Shown: positions 17,293 through 26,576, numbered from the stretch's first letter. The stretch is DNA of 37,662 nucleotides from an uncultured SAR86 cluster bacterium (GCA_902517565.1 CABYCU010000008.1:1-37662), one strand, 5' to 3'. Notes: generated by a model from the sequence alone, not told the origin. Made by a program: numbers and translations.

Positions 17293-18489
17293 TTATTTAT
17301 CTGGAAGTCCTAGAACTCTTTTTGATATTACATTTAACTGCACTTCAGAAGTTCCACCTTCAATGGAATTTGCCTTAGTTCTTAGCCAGTCTCTCGTGAT
17401 TTGAAGCTCTTCCATAGAAAATCCTTCTCCTTCCCATCCTATAGCTTGAGTTCCCATAGCTTCTAACATGAGCTCATAACGAAGTTTGTTATGTTCCGTG
17501 CCATAATATTTAGACATTGCAGCCGCAGGACTAGGCGATCCAACTTTTGTTTCTTCTCCAACTCTTTGCATGGTGAGTCCAAACGCTCTTGAATTAAGAT
17601 CGTGCATAGCAATCTTTCTTCTTAATGCCGAGTCTGATATCTTTTGATCGGAATCTACGCCAGCATACTTTTTTCCTATCTCAGCCAAACCAGATTTTGT
17701 TTTTTTACTTCCGTCTCCACCACCTGAAAGGCCCATGGCAGAAATCATTGTTCTTTCATGCTCCAATAATCTTTTTGCTACTGTCCAACCTTTATTTAGG
17801 CCGCCGACCAGATCTTTAGTTGGCGCTTTTGCATCATCAAAAAAAGTTTCACAGAAGGGTGATTTTCCACTTATTAAAGTTATCGGCCTAGTTGTAACAC
17901 CAGGCTGATCCATATCTATCAGTAAGAAGCTTATTCCGTCATGCTTAGGTTCTTGTGGACCAGTTCTTACTAAGCAAAAAATCTTATCTGCTTTATCGGC
18001 ATATGAAGTCCAGATCTTTTGTCCATTAATTATATAGTTGTCGCCATCTGCGACAGCTTTTGTGCTCAGAGAAGCAAGATCAGAACCTGAACCGGGCTCA
18101 CTGTATCCTTGGCACCACCAATATTCCCCTCTAACTATCGGAGGTAGATGTTCCTTTTTTTGTTCTTCTGTAGCAAACTCTAAGAGAGCAGGTCCTAGCA
18201 TCCAAATGCCAAAACTTCCTAGAGGAGATCTGGCTCCTATTGCCCCCATTTCTTCTTGTAGAATTTTGTTTTCTTCTTTAGATAATCCACCCCCACCATA
18301 TTCACTGGGCCATGTTGGGCAAGTCCATCCTTTTTCTCCCATCCTTTGTAACCATAACTCTTGATCAGGATGAGAAAACTGAGCATTTCTTCCACCCCAA
18401 GCAATATCACCTGGTTTTCTCATTTCGGGTGGGCAGTTAGCCTCAAGCCAATTTCTAGTTTCTTCTCTGAAAGTTTGTAATTCTGACAT
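17293..18489 (-). CDS. acyl-CoA dehydrogenase (probable catalytic subunit of the pair)
   Basis: This 398-aa protein is an FAD-dependent acyl-CoA dehydrogenase. Visible motifs are WCQGYSEPGSGSDLASL (FAD/substrate loop, about 125-141), INGQKIWTSYADKAD, and SIEGGTSEVQLNVISKRVLG at the C-terminus. LLEHERTMI places Glu245 where the isovaleryl-CoA dehydrogenase-type catalytic base lies, a residue the downstream subunit lacks. It would introduce an alpha-beta double bond in an acyl-CoA thioester and pass electrons to ETF. It heads a five-gene unit with the second dehydrogenase, mazG, an acyltransferase and yfcG. It diverges from a zinc alcohol dehydrogenase and has AGGA upstream of its ATG. Confidence 0.92.
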   Translation of the reverse strand: MSELQTFREETRNWLEANCPPEMRKPGDIAWGGRNAQFSHPDQELWLQRMGEKGWTCPTWPSEYGGGGLSKEENKILQEEMGAIGARSPLGSFGIWMLGPALLEFATEEQKKEHLPPIVRGEYWWCQGYSEPGSGSDLASLSTKAVADGDNYIINGQKIWTSYADKADKIFCLVRTGPQEPKHDGISFLLIDMDQPGVTTRPITLISGKSPFCETFFDDAKAPTKDLVGGLNKGWTVAKRLLEHERTMISAMGLSGGGDGSKKTKSGLAEIGKKYAGVDSDQKISDSALRRKIAMHDLNSRAFGLTMQRVGEETKVGSPSPAAAMSKYYGTEHNKLRYELMLEAMGTQAIGWEGEGFSMEELQITRDWLRTKANSIEGGTSEVQLNVISKRVLGLPDK

Positions 18490-18521
18490 GTAGATCCTTA
18501 TTCTTTAATTGTTATTGTGCA

Positions 18522-18550
18522 ATTATAGTTGTAATCTAGATATAACAAAA
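18522..18550 (-). promoter_or_regulatory. candidate promoter of the acyl-CoA dehydrogenase-mazG-yfcG operon
   Basis: On the minus strand TATAAT (18522-18527) is preceded, 17 nt upstream, by the weak -35 TTTTGT (18545-18550). This lies in the divergent gap before the acyl-CoA dehydrogenase gene. Confidence 0.35.
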
Positions 18551-18560
18551 CAGTTTGTAT

Positions 18561-18565
18561 AGGAG
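18561..18565 (+). promoter_or_regulatory. ribosome-binding site deciding the alcohol dehydrogenase start
   Basis: AGGAG lies 4 nt before ATG at 18570. An in-frame TTG at 18555 would place this site inside the coding sequence, and the protein homology begins at MKAYQV, so ATG 18570 is preferred. Confidence 0.65.
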
Positions 18566-18569
18566 TCAT

Positions 18570-19625
18570 ATGAAAGCTTATCAAGTCATAGAAAATGGAA
18601 AACCTCTAGAAGAGAGGATCCTTGAAACGCCCGAAGCTAAAGGAAGAGAAGTTGTTCTTAAGACCGTTGCTTGTGGAGTTTGTCACTCAGATGTGCATAT
18701 CCACGATGGTTATTTTGAATTAGGTGGCGGTGTGCAATTACCTTCTCCTCTACCTGGAGGAGAGCCATTAACTATGGGTCATGAAATTTTTGGAGAGGTG
18801 GCTGCTATTGGAGAAGAAGTCGAAGGTATAAACATAGGTGAAAGGTACGTAGCCTATCCATGGATGGGTTGTGGTGATTGTGATCTGTGTGATGATGACA
18901 TGACTCACTATTGTGCTAATAATTCAAATTTAGGTATCCATGTAGGTGGAGGATATGGAGATCATGTACTAGTGCCTGATCAAAAATATCTATTCCATGC
19001 CGCAGATACACCTGACAGTTTGGCTGGGAGCTATGCTTGCCGAGGCCTAACAGCTTATAGCGCACTAAAAAAAGCTGGTCCTTACAAGAAAGATAACTCA
19101 CTAGTAATAGTTTCAGCAGGTGGCTTAGGTGTTTTAGCATTGAAAATTGCACAAGCTGCTTACGGAATAAATCCTATTGTGGTTGATATTGACGATGAAA
19201 AACTTGGAATGGCAAGACAACTTGGTGCTTCAGCTACAATAAATTCTTCTGAAGAAGGAGCAGCTGAGAAATTAATGGAATTAACTGAGGGTGGGGCAAG
19301 GTCAATAGTAGATTTTGTAGGTGCTGAGGCATCCGTAAACTTTGGTTACAATCTTTTAGCAAGGGGCGGCAGCTACGTTATTGTAGGACTCTTTGGAGGA
19401 CAAATAAGCCTCCCTTTACCTTTGCAGGCACTTACAGAAAAAAAACTTATGGGTTCTTATGTGGGTAGTTTAGGAGACATGGCCGAACTAATGGAGTTGG
19501 TTGTGGCAGGCAAGATAGACCCTGTAGCTGTAGAAACTCGTGATGTGTCAGAAGCTAACAATACTTTACTTGAGATGAAGGAAGGAAAACTCTTAGGCTT
19601 AGTAGCGTTAACTCACGATCAGTAA
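18570..19625 (+). CDS. zinc-dependent alcohol dehydrogenase (MDR superfamily)
   Basis: The product is 351 aa. The catalytic zinc site is CGVCHSDVH and GHE. The structural zinc loop is GCGDCDLCDDDMTHYC, with four cysteines. The Rossmann fold is marked by SAGGLGVLALKIAQ, and VVDIDDEKLGMARQLGA has the acidic residue expected for NAD over NADP. It oxidises an alcohol or reduces an aldehyde in the cytoplasm; the substrate is unknown. It diverges from the acyl-CoA dehydrogenase operon and converges on a Sir2 gene with 1 nt between stops. No terminator separates them. Confidence 0.92.
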   Translation: MKAYQVIENGKPLEERILETPEAKGREVVLKTVACGVCHSDVHIHDGYFELGGGVQLPSPLPGGEPLTMGHEIFGEVAAIGEEVEGINIGERYVAYPWMGCGDCDLCDDDMTHYCANNSNLGIHVGGGYGDHVLVPDQKYLFHAADTPDSLAGSYACRGLTAYSALKKAGPYKKDNSLVIVSAGGLGVLALKIAQAAYGINPIVVDIDDEKLGMARQLGASATINSSEEGAAEKLMELTEGGARSIVDFVGAEASVNFGYNLLARGGSYVIVGLFGGQISLPLPLQALTEKKLMGSYVGSLGDMAELMELVVAGKIDPVAVETRDVSEANNTLLEMKEGKLLGLVALTHDQ

Positions 19626-19626
19626 A

Positions 19627-20358
19627 TTAAATAGATATCTTTGAAAATACTTCAGATATATCCTGGTTTATAACTAAATCTGCAAAACTATCCATCTGAG
19701 TAGCTTCATTGTTAACTATTACAAGTTGCGCTCCAGTTTCTTTAGCTAAAATAGGTATATCTGCTGCAGGAAAAACTGCTAAAGATGTACCAACACAAAT
19801 AAAAAGATCAGATTTAATTGCTTCTCTTTGGGCAATCTGCATTTCTTCTTCAGGCATGGCTTGACCAAATGATATGGTGGCTGTTTTTATAATTCCGTTA
19901 CATTCTTTGCAAAGAGGAGGTTCTTTTGACTTAATGAATTCAACTTTTAAAGACTTTAATTCGTATCTTAAATTGCATTCTAAACATTTGGCATAAGTTG
20001 CATTGCCATGCAACTCACTTATCTTCTTTTCAGCAACTCCAGAGTCTTGATGTAAGTTGTCTACATTTTGTGTGATTAAGAATCCATCTTTCTCAGTTAT
20101 AATTTCAGCTATCTTTTTATGACCTTCATTAGGTTTTGCATAATTAATATTTAATTCATTTCCAAATTTTCTCTCCCAAGATTCAATTCTCTTTTCTTTA
20201 GAAGAAATAAAATCTTGAAAGTAGATGGGCGTTGCAGTCTTCCACACTCCTTGAGGTCCTCTAAAATCCGGAATTCCAGAGTTAGTACTTATACCTGCTC
20301 CTGTAAAGAAAACTATGTTTTCACTATTTTTAATGAGTTCTTTAAGTTTTAACGACAT
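19627..20358 (-). CDS. Sir2-family NAD-dependent protein deacylase
   Basis: The 243-aa product has the sirtuin core: FFTGAGISTNSGIPDFRGP (18-36), TQNVDNLH (96-103) and the catalytic His117 in ELHGN. A zinc ribbon is formed by Cys125/128 and Cys150/153, and FVGTSLAVFPA-like sequence (CVGTSLAVFPA) and IVNNE lie at the end. It removes acetyl or other acyl groups from lysines using NAD. The Tyr/Arg pair of desuccinylases is not obvious, so substrate preference is open; it need not be the CobB type. It converges on the alcohol dehydrogenase and diverges from the YhhQ gene across 43 bp. No adjacent acetyl-CoA synthetase or protein acetyltransferase was seen. Confidence 0.9.
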   Translation of the reverse strand: MSLKLKELIKNSENIVFFTGAGISTNSGIPDFRGPQGVWKTATPIYFQDFISSKEKRIESWERKFGNELNINYAKPNEGHKKIAEIITEKDGFLITQNVDNLHQDSGVAEKKISELHGNATYAKCLECNLRYELKSLKVEFIKSKEPPLCKECNGIIKTATISFGQAMPEEEMQIAQREAIKSDLFICVGTSLAVFPAADIPILAKETGAQLVIVNNEATQMDSFADLVINQDISEVFSKISI

Positions 20359-20401
20359 CTATAACTTCCAATAAGTTAAAATATATAGAAAAATAGAAAC
20401 T

Positions 20402-21106
20402 TTGGACATTTTTAATCTCAGTCAAGAAACCTTATGGTTGTTAACAGTAGTTTACGATCTAGGTCTGGCTTTGCTTCTATATAGGTTTTTTGGTAAATAC
20501 GGACTCTACACTGCCGTTGTTTTAGGTATAGTCCTAGGCAATCTGCAGGGCGGAAAAGTCAGTGAGCTAATTATTTTTGGATCTGCCTACAAGGTCAGTA
20601 TGGGGGCCATTCTGTATTCTGGAATCTATTTTGCAACTGATGTTCTTAATGAAAAATATGGCAGGAAGGATGCTAATAGAGCAGTAATGCTTGGCTTCTT
20701 TGCAAATATAGCAGTAATGATCACTTTAGTTTTAAGTGTTCAATTTAAACCTTCTGAAATTACTGGTTCTGCGCTGGAGGTACATAATGCCATTACTACC
20801 TTGGCTTATTATTCACCAGCTTTCGTAATTGGTTCTTTAACAGCTTATTTAGTAAGCCAAACATTTGACGTATGGTTCTTTAATAAAATAAAAAGTATTA
20901 CAGGAGAATCAAAACTTTGGTTGAGAAATAATCTTTCAACCATCACTTCTCAACTAATAGATACACTCATTTATCAATTTACTTGGGTTTTTGCTACTGG
21001 GATGGATTGGTCTACGGCTCTTATGTTAGCTCTAACAAAATATGTCTTTAAGGTTTTAATAGCTGCAATTGATACAATATTTATCTATTGGGTAAAAAAA
21101 TGGTAA
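20402..21106 (+). CDS. yhhQ: queuosine precursor transporter, VUT/YhhQ family
   Basis: The 234-aa membrane protein has about six or seven hydrophobic helices and the family signature YFATDVLNEKYGRKDANRAV (about 77-96). E. coli YhhQ imports queuosine precursors (preQ0/preQ1) for tRNA modification; other members are called VUT transporters. Length fits. The start is TTG with no clear Shine-Dalgarno site, and the upstream gap is only 43 bp, so no preQ1 riboswitch can be fitted there. It is 6 nt upstream of nadK and is the apparent first gene of the operon that leads into the polysaccharide export genes. Confidence 0.85.
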   Translation: MDIFNLSQETLWLLTVVYDLGLALLLYRFFGKYGLYTAVVLGIVLGNLQGGKVSELIIFGSAYKVSMGAILYSGIYFATDVLNEKYGRKDANRAVMLGFFANIAVMITLVLSVQFKPSEITGSALEVHNAITTLAYYSPAFVIGSLTAYLVSQTFDVWFFNKIKSITGESKLWLRNNLSTITSQLIDTLIYQFTWVFATGMDWSTALMLALTKYVFKVLIAAIDTIFIYWVKKW

Positions 21107-21112
21107 TTCCTA

Positions 21113-21991
21113 ATGAATAGTTTTAAAAATATAGGTCTGTTTACGAGTACGGTTAATTCAGAAAAGATATTCATTGCAAAACAAATAGAAGAGATTTTGA
21201 GCAGTAAGGGCTGTAGGATCTTGTATGACAATACATTTAAAAAAGATACAGGTATAAAAAATTTAAAAACCTATTCATCTAAATATTTAACCTCTCATTG
21301 TGATTTGGTTATAGCTATAGGTGGAGATGGAACTATGTTGAGCTGTTCAAGGCTTTATGGTTTGCAAGCAATTCCTATATTGGGCATAAACCTTGGTAAA
21401 CTAGGTTTCCTTACTGACATAGCACCTGATGAACTTACTACCAGACTCCAAGAAGTCCTATCTGGTCAATATTCTTTAGATCAAAGATTCTTTCTGGAAA
21501 GTACTGTAAAGGGTAGTAAGAAAAAACATATAGCTCTTAATGAAGTAGTTATACATTCCGGTGCTATTGCACAATTAATTGAATACGATTTATTTATCGA
21601 TGGTGTTTTTGTATTTAGGCAAAAGGCTGATGGAATAATTATTAGCTCACCTACTGGATCTACGGCTTATTCTCTATCAGGAGGAGGACCTATAGTTCAT
21701 CCAAGCCTAGATGCTATATCAATAGTGCCAATGTTTCCTCATAGCCTTAGCTCAAGTCCGTTAGTTATAAATGCTGACAGCAATATAAAGATACTTACAG
21801 TTAGAAAAAAGAATAAAGCCAGTTTGAGCTTTGACAGTCACAATTCATTAAATATTCTCGGCGAGAATGAAATAAATATTCGTAAATCTTCATCAGTGTT
21901 AAACTTGGTGCATCCCATCGGCCATGATTTTTATGATGGATGTAGAAATAAACTTGGGTGGAGTTCGGGTATTATTAAAACTGATAAATAA
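21113..21991 (+). CDS. nadK: NAD kinase
   Basis: The 292-aa product has AIGGDGTMLS (68-77) with the catalytic Asp of GGDGT. GINLGKLGFLTDI, LNEVVIHSG and SPTGSTAYSLSGGGPIVHP are all diagnostic of bacterial NAD kinase. It phosphorylates NAD to NADP with ATP in the cytoplasm and is normally essential. It lies between yhhQ (6 nt) and the polysaccharide export gene (9 nt), so an essential enzyme appears to be cotranscribed with cell-surface genes. Confidence 0.95.
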   Translation: MNSFKNIGLFTSTVNSEKIFIAKQIEEILSSKGCRILYDNTFKKDTGIKNLKTYSSKYLTSHCDLVIAIGGDGTMLSCSRLYGLQAIPILGINLGKLGFLTDIAPDELTTRLQEVLSGQYSLDQRFFLESTVKGSKKKHIALNEVVIHSGAIAQLIEYDLFIDGVFVFRQKADGIIISSPTGSTAYSLSGGGPIVHPSLDAISIVPMFPHSLSSSPLVINADSNIKILTVRKKNKASLSFDSHNSLNILGENEINIRKSSSVLNLVHPIGHDFYDGCRNKLGWSSGIIKTDK

Positions 21992-22000
21992 TAAGATAAC

Positions 22001-23755
22001 ATGCATAAACTTAATCTCAATAAATATTTACTTACTACAGTTTCAATCCTTTTAGCTATTCCAATGCTTCTACTCTCTGTTGATGATTTAACAATTGAAG
22101 AAATCCAAGAATTACAAGAAGCAAGATTAGGTGAGAGTGTTATCAAAGAGGAAGAAAAATTCCTAGAAATACAAACCTCGGCTATAAGAGAAGATGAAGA
22201 AGAGTGTAAAGAATGCATTTATGGATACGAACTATTCAATGATATTCCCACAACTTTTGCGCTATCATCTAATGTACCTGTTCCCCAAGACTATACTTTA
22301 GGACCTGGAGACAAATTAAAAATTGAATATTTTGGAAATAATAAAGATAAAAAAGACGAATATATCACAAGAAATGGAAATATAAAATTACCTCTGTTGG
22401 GACCGATAAATATTGCTGGTCAATCAATGCAGGCAGCAGAAAGATTGATTAACAAAAAAGTTTCTGAAGAGTTGATAGGCACTCAAGTTTACTTGTCACT
22501 TGGTGAATTGAGATCTATAAATGTTTATTTAGTGGGTGCTGCCTACAAACCAGGAACTTATACAGTAAGTTCTTTAGCTTCCTTAACAAATGTAATATTT
22601 TCAACTGGTGGCCCGGATAAAGTAGGTTCACTAAGAAATATTCAAGTTAAAAGAAATGGAAGTCTCATTAAAACTTATGATTTTTATAAATTACTTCTCG
22701 AAGGTGATACTTCTCAAAACTTAAGATTGCAAGAAGGTGATACAATTTTCTATCCATTGATAGAAAATTTTGTACGGATTGATGGATCTGTTCAAAGGCC
22801 AGGGAATTATGAAATCTTACCCTCAAATAAATTATCTGAAATTATTAAATTTTCAGGTCTTTCGAACAAAAATGATCTTAAACTACAATTTAGTAGGTTT
22901 AATAAGACTCTCCAAAAGCGTGAAGTAGAAATCCTAAGCGATCCTGATAAATGGAATGATATCAGTTTGAAGAATGGAGATTCTATAAATATCTTAAGAG
23001 GTTCCAAACAAGATCAAGCAAATATTCTACTAACAGGAGAATTTCTCTACCCAGGTTACTATGATATTAGTTCCGGCCAAACCATCTCAGAAATAATTAC
23101 TCAAGCAGGTGGCTTATCCGATCTTGCTTACCCCGAAGGCGCAATTTTTACTAGAGAGTCCGTTAAAAAACAGCAAAAGGATTCTTATATTAAGAATGCT
23201 CAAAATTTAGAAAGAGCACTTGTGGATGCGGTGTCTGGGGGAAATCAAATTGATGGTGAAGCTTACATGGCGATAAGTAAATTCATAGAGAAATTGGAAG
23301 AGCAAGAACCTATTGGTAGACAAGTTGCAGCCATTGACGAATATTCATTACAATCTGACCCAAGATCTGACTTTATCTTACAAGATGGAGATTCAATTTT
23401 TGTTCCTATGAGGTCTACTTCAATATCAGTTGTAGGCGAGGTTTTAAATTCAACAACTCTTTTATACAGAGAAGATCTTTCTATACAAGACTATATTGAA
23501 TTATCAGGTGGAACCACTAATGGTGCAGATTTGTCCAGGATTTTTATTATTCTTCCTAATGGTAAATCATTGATATATAAAAGAAAACTATTTCAAAATA
23601 ATATTGAAAATGAACTCTTGCCTGGCAGTACAATTGTGGTTTCAAGAGATCCTGATCCATATGACTGGTTAAAATTAACGTCTGTTATTACCCCGATATT
23701 ATCTGATCTTGCTATTTCTGCTGCTTCAATATCTGCTATCAGTAACGATAACTAA
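22001..23755 (+). CDS. polysaccharide export protein with multiple SLBB domains (Wza/GfcE-like)
   Basis: The 584-aa product starts with a hydrophobic signal segment (about 9-27). Unlike Wza, it has no lipobox Cys; the nearest cysteines are at 69 and 72 in an acidic stretch. The polysaccharide export domain is at about 93-170 (QDYTLGPGDKLKIEYFG, NGNIKLPLLGPI). SLBB-like repeats follow near 173 (NVYLVGAAYKPGTYTV), 257 (VRIDGSVQRPGNYEI), 332 (ILLTGEFLYPGYYDI) and 470 (SVVGEVLNSTTL). A C-terminal hydrophobic segment (WLKLTSVITPILSDLA) could form the outer-membrane helix. E. coli Wza has about 379 aa and two SLBB domains, so this is an extended form. It probably forms the outer-membrane export channel for an exopolysaccharide. 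Confidence 0.9.
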   Translation: MHKLNLNKYLLTTVSILLAIPMLLLSVDDLTIEEIQELQEARLGESVIKEEEKFLEIQTSAIREDEEECKECIYGYELFNDIPTTFALSSNVPVPQDYTLGPGDKLKIEYFGNNKDKKDEYITRNGNIKLPLLGPINIAGQSMQAAERLINKKVSEELIGTQVYLSLGELRSINVYLVGAAYKPGTYTVSSLASLTNVIFSTGGPDKVGSLRNIQVKRNGSLIKTYDFYKLLLEGDTSQNLRLQEGDTIFYPLIENFVRIDGSVQRPGNYEILPSNKLSEIIKFSGLSNKNDLKLQFSRFNKTLQKREVEILSDPDKWNDISLKNGDSINILRGSKQDQANILLTGEFLYPGYYDISSGQTISEIITQAGGLSDLAYPEGAIFTRESVKKQQKDSYIKNAQNLERALVDAVSGGNQIDGEAYMAISKFIEKLEEQEPIGRQVAAIDEYSLQSDPRSDFILQDGDSIFVPMRSTSISVVGEVLNSTTLLYREDLSIQDYIELSGGTTNGADLSRIFIILPNGKSLIYKRKLFQNNIENELLPGSTIVVSRDPDPYDWLKLTSVITPILSDLAISAASISAISNDN

Positions 23756-23770
23756 GCCAAGGTCTCTTGA

Positions 23771-25915
23771 TTGCCAGTGCAAAAGAATAAAATATTTCTT
23801 TTAACATTTGTTTTTGTCTTTACTAACTGGATTAATGCTGCAGTCTACGACTATTTTCCAAGGAAATTAGAAGCAACATCTTCTAATTACGGAATAACAG
23901 GCATTCTAAATATGCCGAATGCCAGACTTATGACTGAGGGGTCAATGAAAATTGGATTTTCTAGCTCTTTTCCGCATGAATATACATACATATCTGCAAC
24001 TCCTTTTCAATGGTTAGAAGCTTCGTATAAGTATACTGAATTAAAAAATCTTCTTTATGGTCCTTCAAGCTATAGCGGAAATCAATCATTAAAGGATAAG
24101 GGATTTGACTTAAAAATAAGACTTTTAAGAGAATCCTACTACCTACCAGATATTTCGATTGGATGGAATGATCTGGCAGGAACAGGAAAATTTTCAGCAG
24201 AATATATTACTGCCACCAAAAATATTAGAGATGTAGATTTTACCTTAGGATTAGGATGGGGATCTCTAGGAAAAGATAAAAATATTAATAATCCTTTTAA
24301 AGAATTTGACCAAGATTTTAAAAATAGAGAAACTGAGTTTGGCGAAGGAGGTTCCTTCAATTACAAATCTTGGTTCTCTGGAGATAAAATAGCTCTATAT
24401 TCAGGTTTAGAATACTATTGGTGGAAGTATGGAATTATTTTAAAACTAGAATATGACACCTCAAATCCTGATATAACATATGGTGGACAGCCAGCGCTGG
24501 ATGTAGATAGCAGGTTTAATTTTGGGTTAATTCGGCCAATTAATGAAAATTTTACAATAGGTTTAAGTTTTGAAAGAGGTAACGAGTTTAGGTTTTCTTT
24601 TGATATAAAATCTGATTATGGCCAGAAACCCCTGGTGAAAAAAAATGATCCACCAAAGAATGTAATAAAATTAAATAAACAACAGCAAAAAACTTTAAAG
24701 GGTAATAATGAAATTTTCTATAGGTCTCTAAATAGAGGATTAAGAGAAGAGAATATTTTGATTCAATCTGCAGACCTGTCTGATAGTGAATTAAAGATAA
24801 CTATTGCACAGAATAGATTTAGAAATTATCCAAGGGCCATAGGTCGAACAGCAAGAATAGCTTCAGCTCTCACGGGCGAGGAAGTTAACAAATTTATTAT
24901 TACTCCCATGAATGGAGATAGTGAAGTTTATTCAGTTGAATTTAGAAAAAAAGATTTCGACTTGGTTGAGCAGAATAGAATAGGAGTCAAAGAGCTTTAC
25001 CAGAAAACAAAAATATATTCATCCGAACCTGAGAGGTATAAAGAAAATGAATTTCAGCCTTCTGTTAAATTTCCTGAAGTATTTTTTGATATGTCTCCCT
25101 CCTTAAGGCATCAAATAGGCGGGCCTGAGTCATTTTATTTAGGACAGTTATGGTGGAAAATAAATACAAAGATTAAATTTAACAGGGGATTGTCTTTACA
25201 TTCAACATTAGGACTAAGTATTTACGATACATTTGATGAATTTGCAAATCCTAGCTTCAGTAAAATTCCAAAAGTGAGGAGTGATATTCAAGAATATTTG
25301 TCAGAAGGAAAGAATAATATAGCAAGATTGAAATTAGATTATATATGGTCGCCATATAAAGATATTTTTGTCAGAGTAGATGTTGGATACCTTGAAGAGA
25401 TGTTTGGGGGAGTGGGAGGAGAAATATACTATAGACCTTTCGAATCTAATTTTTCTTCCAGCATCCAGATTCATAAGGTGAAACAAAGGAATTTTGACCA
25501 AAGGTTTGGATTTAGAGACTATGAAGTTAATACGGGACATGTAAGCCTATATTACGACTTTCCAAGAGGAATACAGAGTCAGCTATTATTAGGTAAATAT
25601 TTAGCAGGTGATGTAGGGGCTACTATTGACCTTTCAAGAAGATTCAATAATGGTTTTACGTTAGGTGTTTTTGCTACTAAAACAGATCTGTCATCGAAAG
25701 AATTTGGTGAAGGATCATTTGATAAGGGGTTTTATTTTTCTATACCTACAGATTCATTCTTTACTAATTTTAGACAGGGAGATATTTCGTTTGGTTTACA
25801 TCCTCTCACTAAAGATGGAGGTGCAATATTAAATCACTTAAATTCGCTTTATTCTATATACGGAGACACAAATCTTAAATCTGTTAACAGAGATTGGAGG
25901 TCAATAAATGACTAA
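23771..25915 (+). CDS. yjbH: YjbH/GfcD-family exopolysaccharide outer-membrane protein
   Basis: The 714-aa product has a signal peptide ending near residue 23 (NWINA). YGITGILNMPNARLMTEGSMKIG (about 38-60) is the family's opening segment. The rest alternates aromatic beta strands (YISATPFQWLEASYKYTE, YYWWKYGIILKLEYD, FSFDIKSDYG) and ends with a barrel-like region (QSQLLLGKYLAGDVGATIDLSRRF). YjbH/GfcD proteins belong to exopolysaccharide or capsule loci and are predicted to be outer-membrane barrels; their exact role is unclear. The start is TTG at 23771, but GTG at 23777 gives a more typical signal peptide. It follows the export gene after 15 nt and overlaps the next gene by 8 nt. Confidence 0.85.
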   Translation: MPVQKNKIFLLTFVFVFTNWINAAVYDYFPRKLEATSSNYGITGILNMPNARLMTEGSMKIGFSSSFPHEYTYISATPFQWLEASYKYTELKNLLYGPSSYSGNQSLKDKGFDLKIRLLRESYYLPDISIGWNDLAGTGKFSAEYITATKNIRDVDFTLGLGWGSLGKDKNINNPFKEFDQDFKNRETEFGEGGSFNYKSWFSGDKIALYSGLEYYWWKYGIILKLEYDTSNPDITYGGQPALDVDSRFNFGLIRPINENFTIGLSFERGNEFRFSFDIKSDYGQKPLVKKNDPPKNVIKLNKQQQKTLKGNNEIFYRSLNRGLREENILIQSADLSDSELKITIAQNRFRNYPRAIGRTARIASALTGEEVNKFIITPMNGDSEVYSVEFRKKDFDLVEQNRIGVKELYQKTKIYSSEPERYKENEFQPSVKFPEVFFDMSPSLRHQIGGPESFYLGQLWWKINTKIKFNRGLSLHSTLGLSIYDTFDEFANPSFSKIPKVRSDIQEYLSEGKNNIARLKLDYIWSPYKDIFVRVDVGYLEEMFGGVGGEIYYRPFESNFSSSIQIHKVKQRNFDQRFGFRDYEVNTGHVSLYYDFPRGIQSQLLLGKYLAGDVGATIDLSRRFNNGFTLGVFATKTDLSSKEFGEGSFDKGFYFSIPTDSFFTNFRQGDISFGLHPLTKDGGAILNHLNSLYSIYGDTNLKSVNRDWRSIND

Positions 25916-26576
25916 ATCCTATTCAGTTAATCTTATTAGAACTCTAATAATTTTGTTTACACTAAACTCATGTTCTAATCTAGATGTATCTTCTCCATCA
26001 TCTTCTGTATTTAATCTTTTATTGAAGAATTTTAGTGAAACGGGAGTAGTTATTGGTAAGGAAACAATCGAATCAATACCCTATGCATCATCCTTAATCT
26101 CTTTTGGAGGAAATGCTAAAAGTTTGATTATTTTAGAATCCATCATGGAAGACACCAATACATGGATAAGTTCTGACAAAGTTAGGCTTATTGAGAACAA
26201 TGGAAGAATTATCAGAACGATGGGTATGCCAAATGATTTATATTACATTGAGAGACCCGATCTTGATTTTGATTTCCTACTTACAAAAGAAAGTTTATCT
26301 TATATAGCTTATTATTCTTTTAGGGAACCAGTCTTAAATAACTTGAAGGTAGAGATTAATTCAGAAGTTATTGGCTTGGAAACAATCAATATACTAGGGA
26401 AGAAGAGGCAATTAATATTAATTGAAGAATCTTTATATGGCCCAATGATTAATTGGTCTGCTAAGAATAAATACTGGATTGACCCAATAACAAAGTATGT
26501 TTGGAAGAGTAAACAATATTTATCACCGAGATTGCCTCATGTACAAATTGAGGTTACAAAAAAACCTGCTAGTTAG
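25908..26576 (+). CDS. yjbF: YjbF/GfcB-family lipoprotein
   Basis: The 222-aa product has a signal peptide and the Cys of LNSCSN (about residue 22) as the lipid attachment site. Family features are ETIESIPYASSL, WISSDKVRLIENNGRIIRTMG and the C-terminal YWIDPITKYVWKSKQYLSP. YjbF/GfcB lipoproteins occur in exopolysaccharide and group 4 capsule loci and are thought to act in assembly or secretion at the outer membrane. It overlaps the YjbH gene by 8 nt. Its TAG stop lies inside a terminator palindrome, so its last residues are encoded by the left arm of that hairpin. Confidence 0.87.
   Translation: MTKSYSVNLIRTLIILFTLNSCSNLDVSSPSSSVFNLLLKNFSETGVVIGKETIESIPYASSLISFGGNAKSLIILESIMEDTNTWISSDKVRLIENNGRIIRTMGMPNDLYYIERPDLDFDFLLTKESLSYIAYYSFREPVLNNLKVEINSEVIGLETINILGKKRQLILIEESLYGPMINWSAKNKYWIDPITKYVWKSKQYLSPRLPHVQIEVTKKPAS

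Noticed and set aside
20359-20401. preQ1 riboswitch before the queuosine-precursor transporter
   Set aside because: Only 43 bp are available between the divergent starts, and no C-rich or loop pattern is seen.
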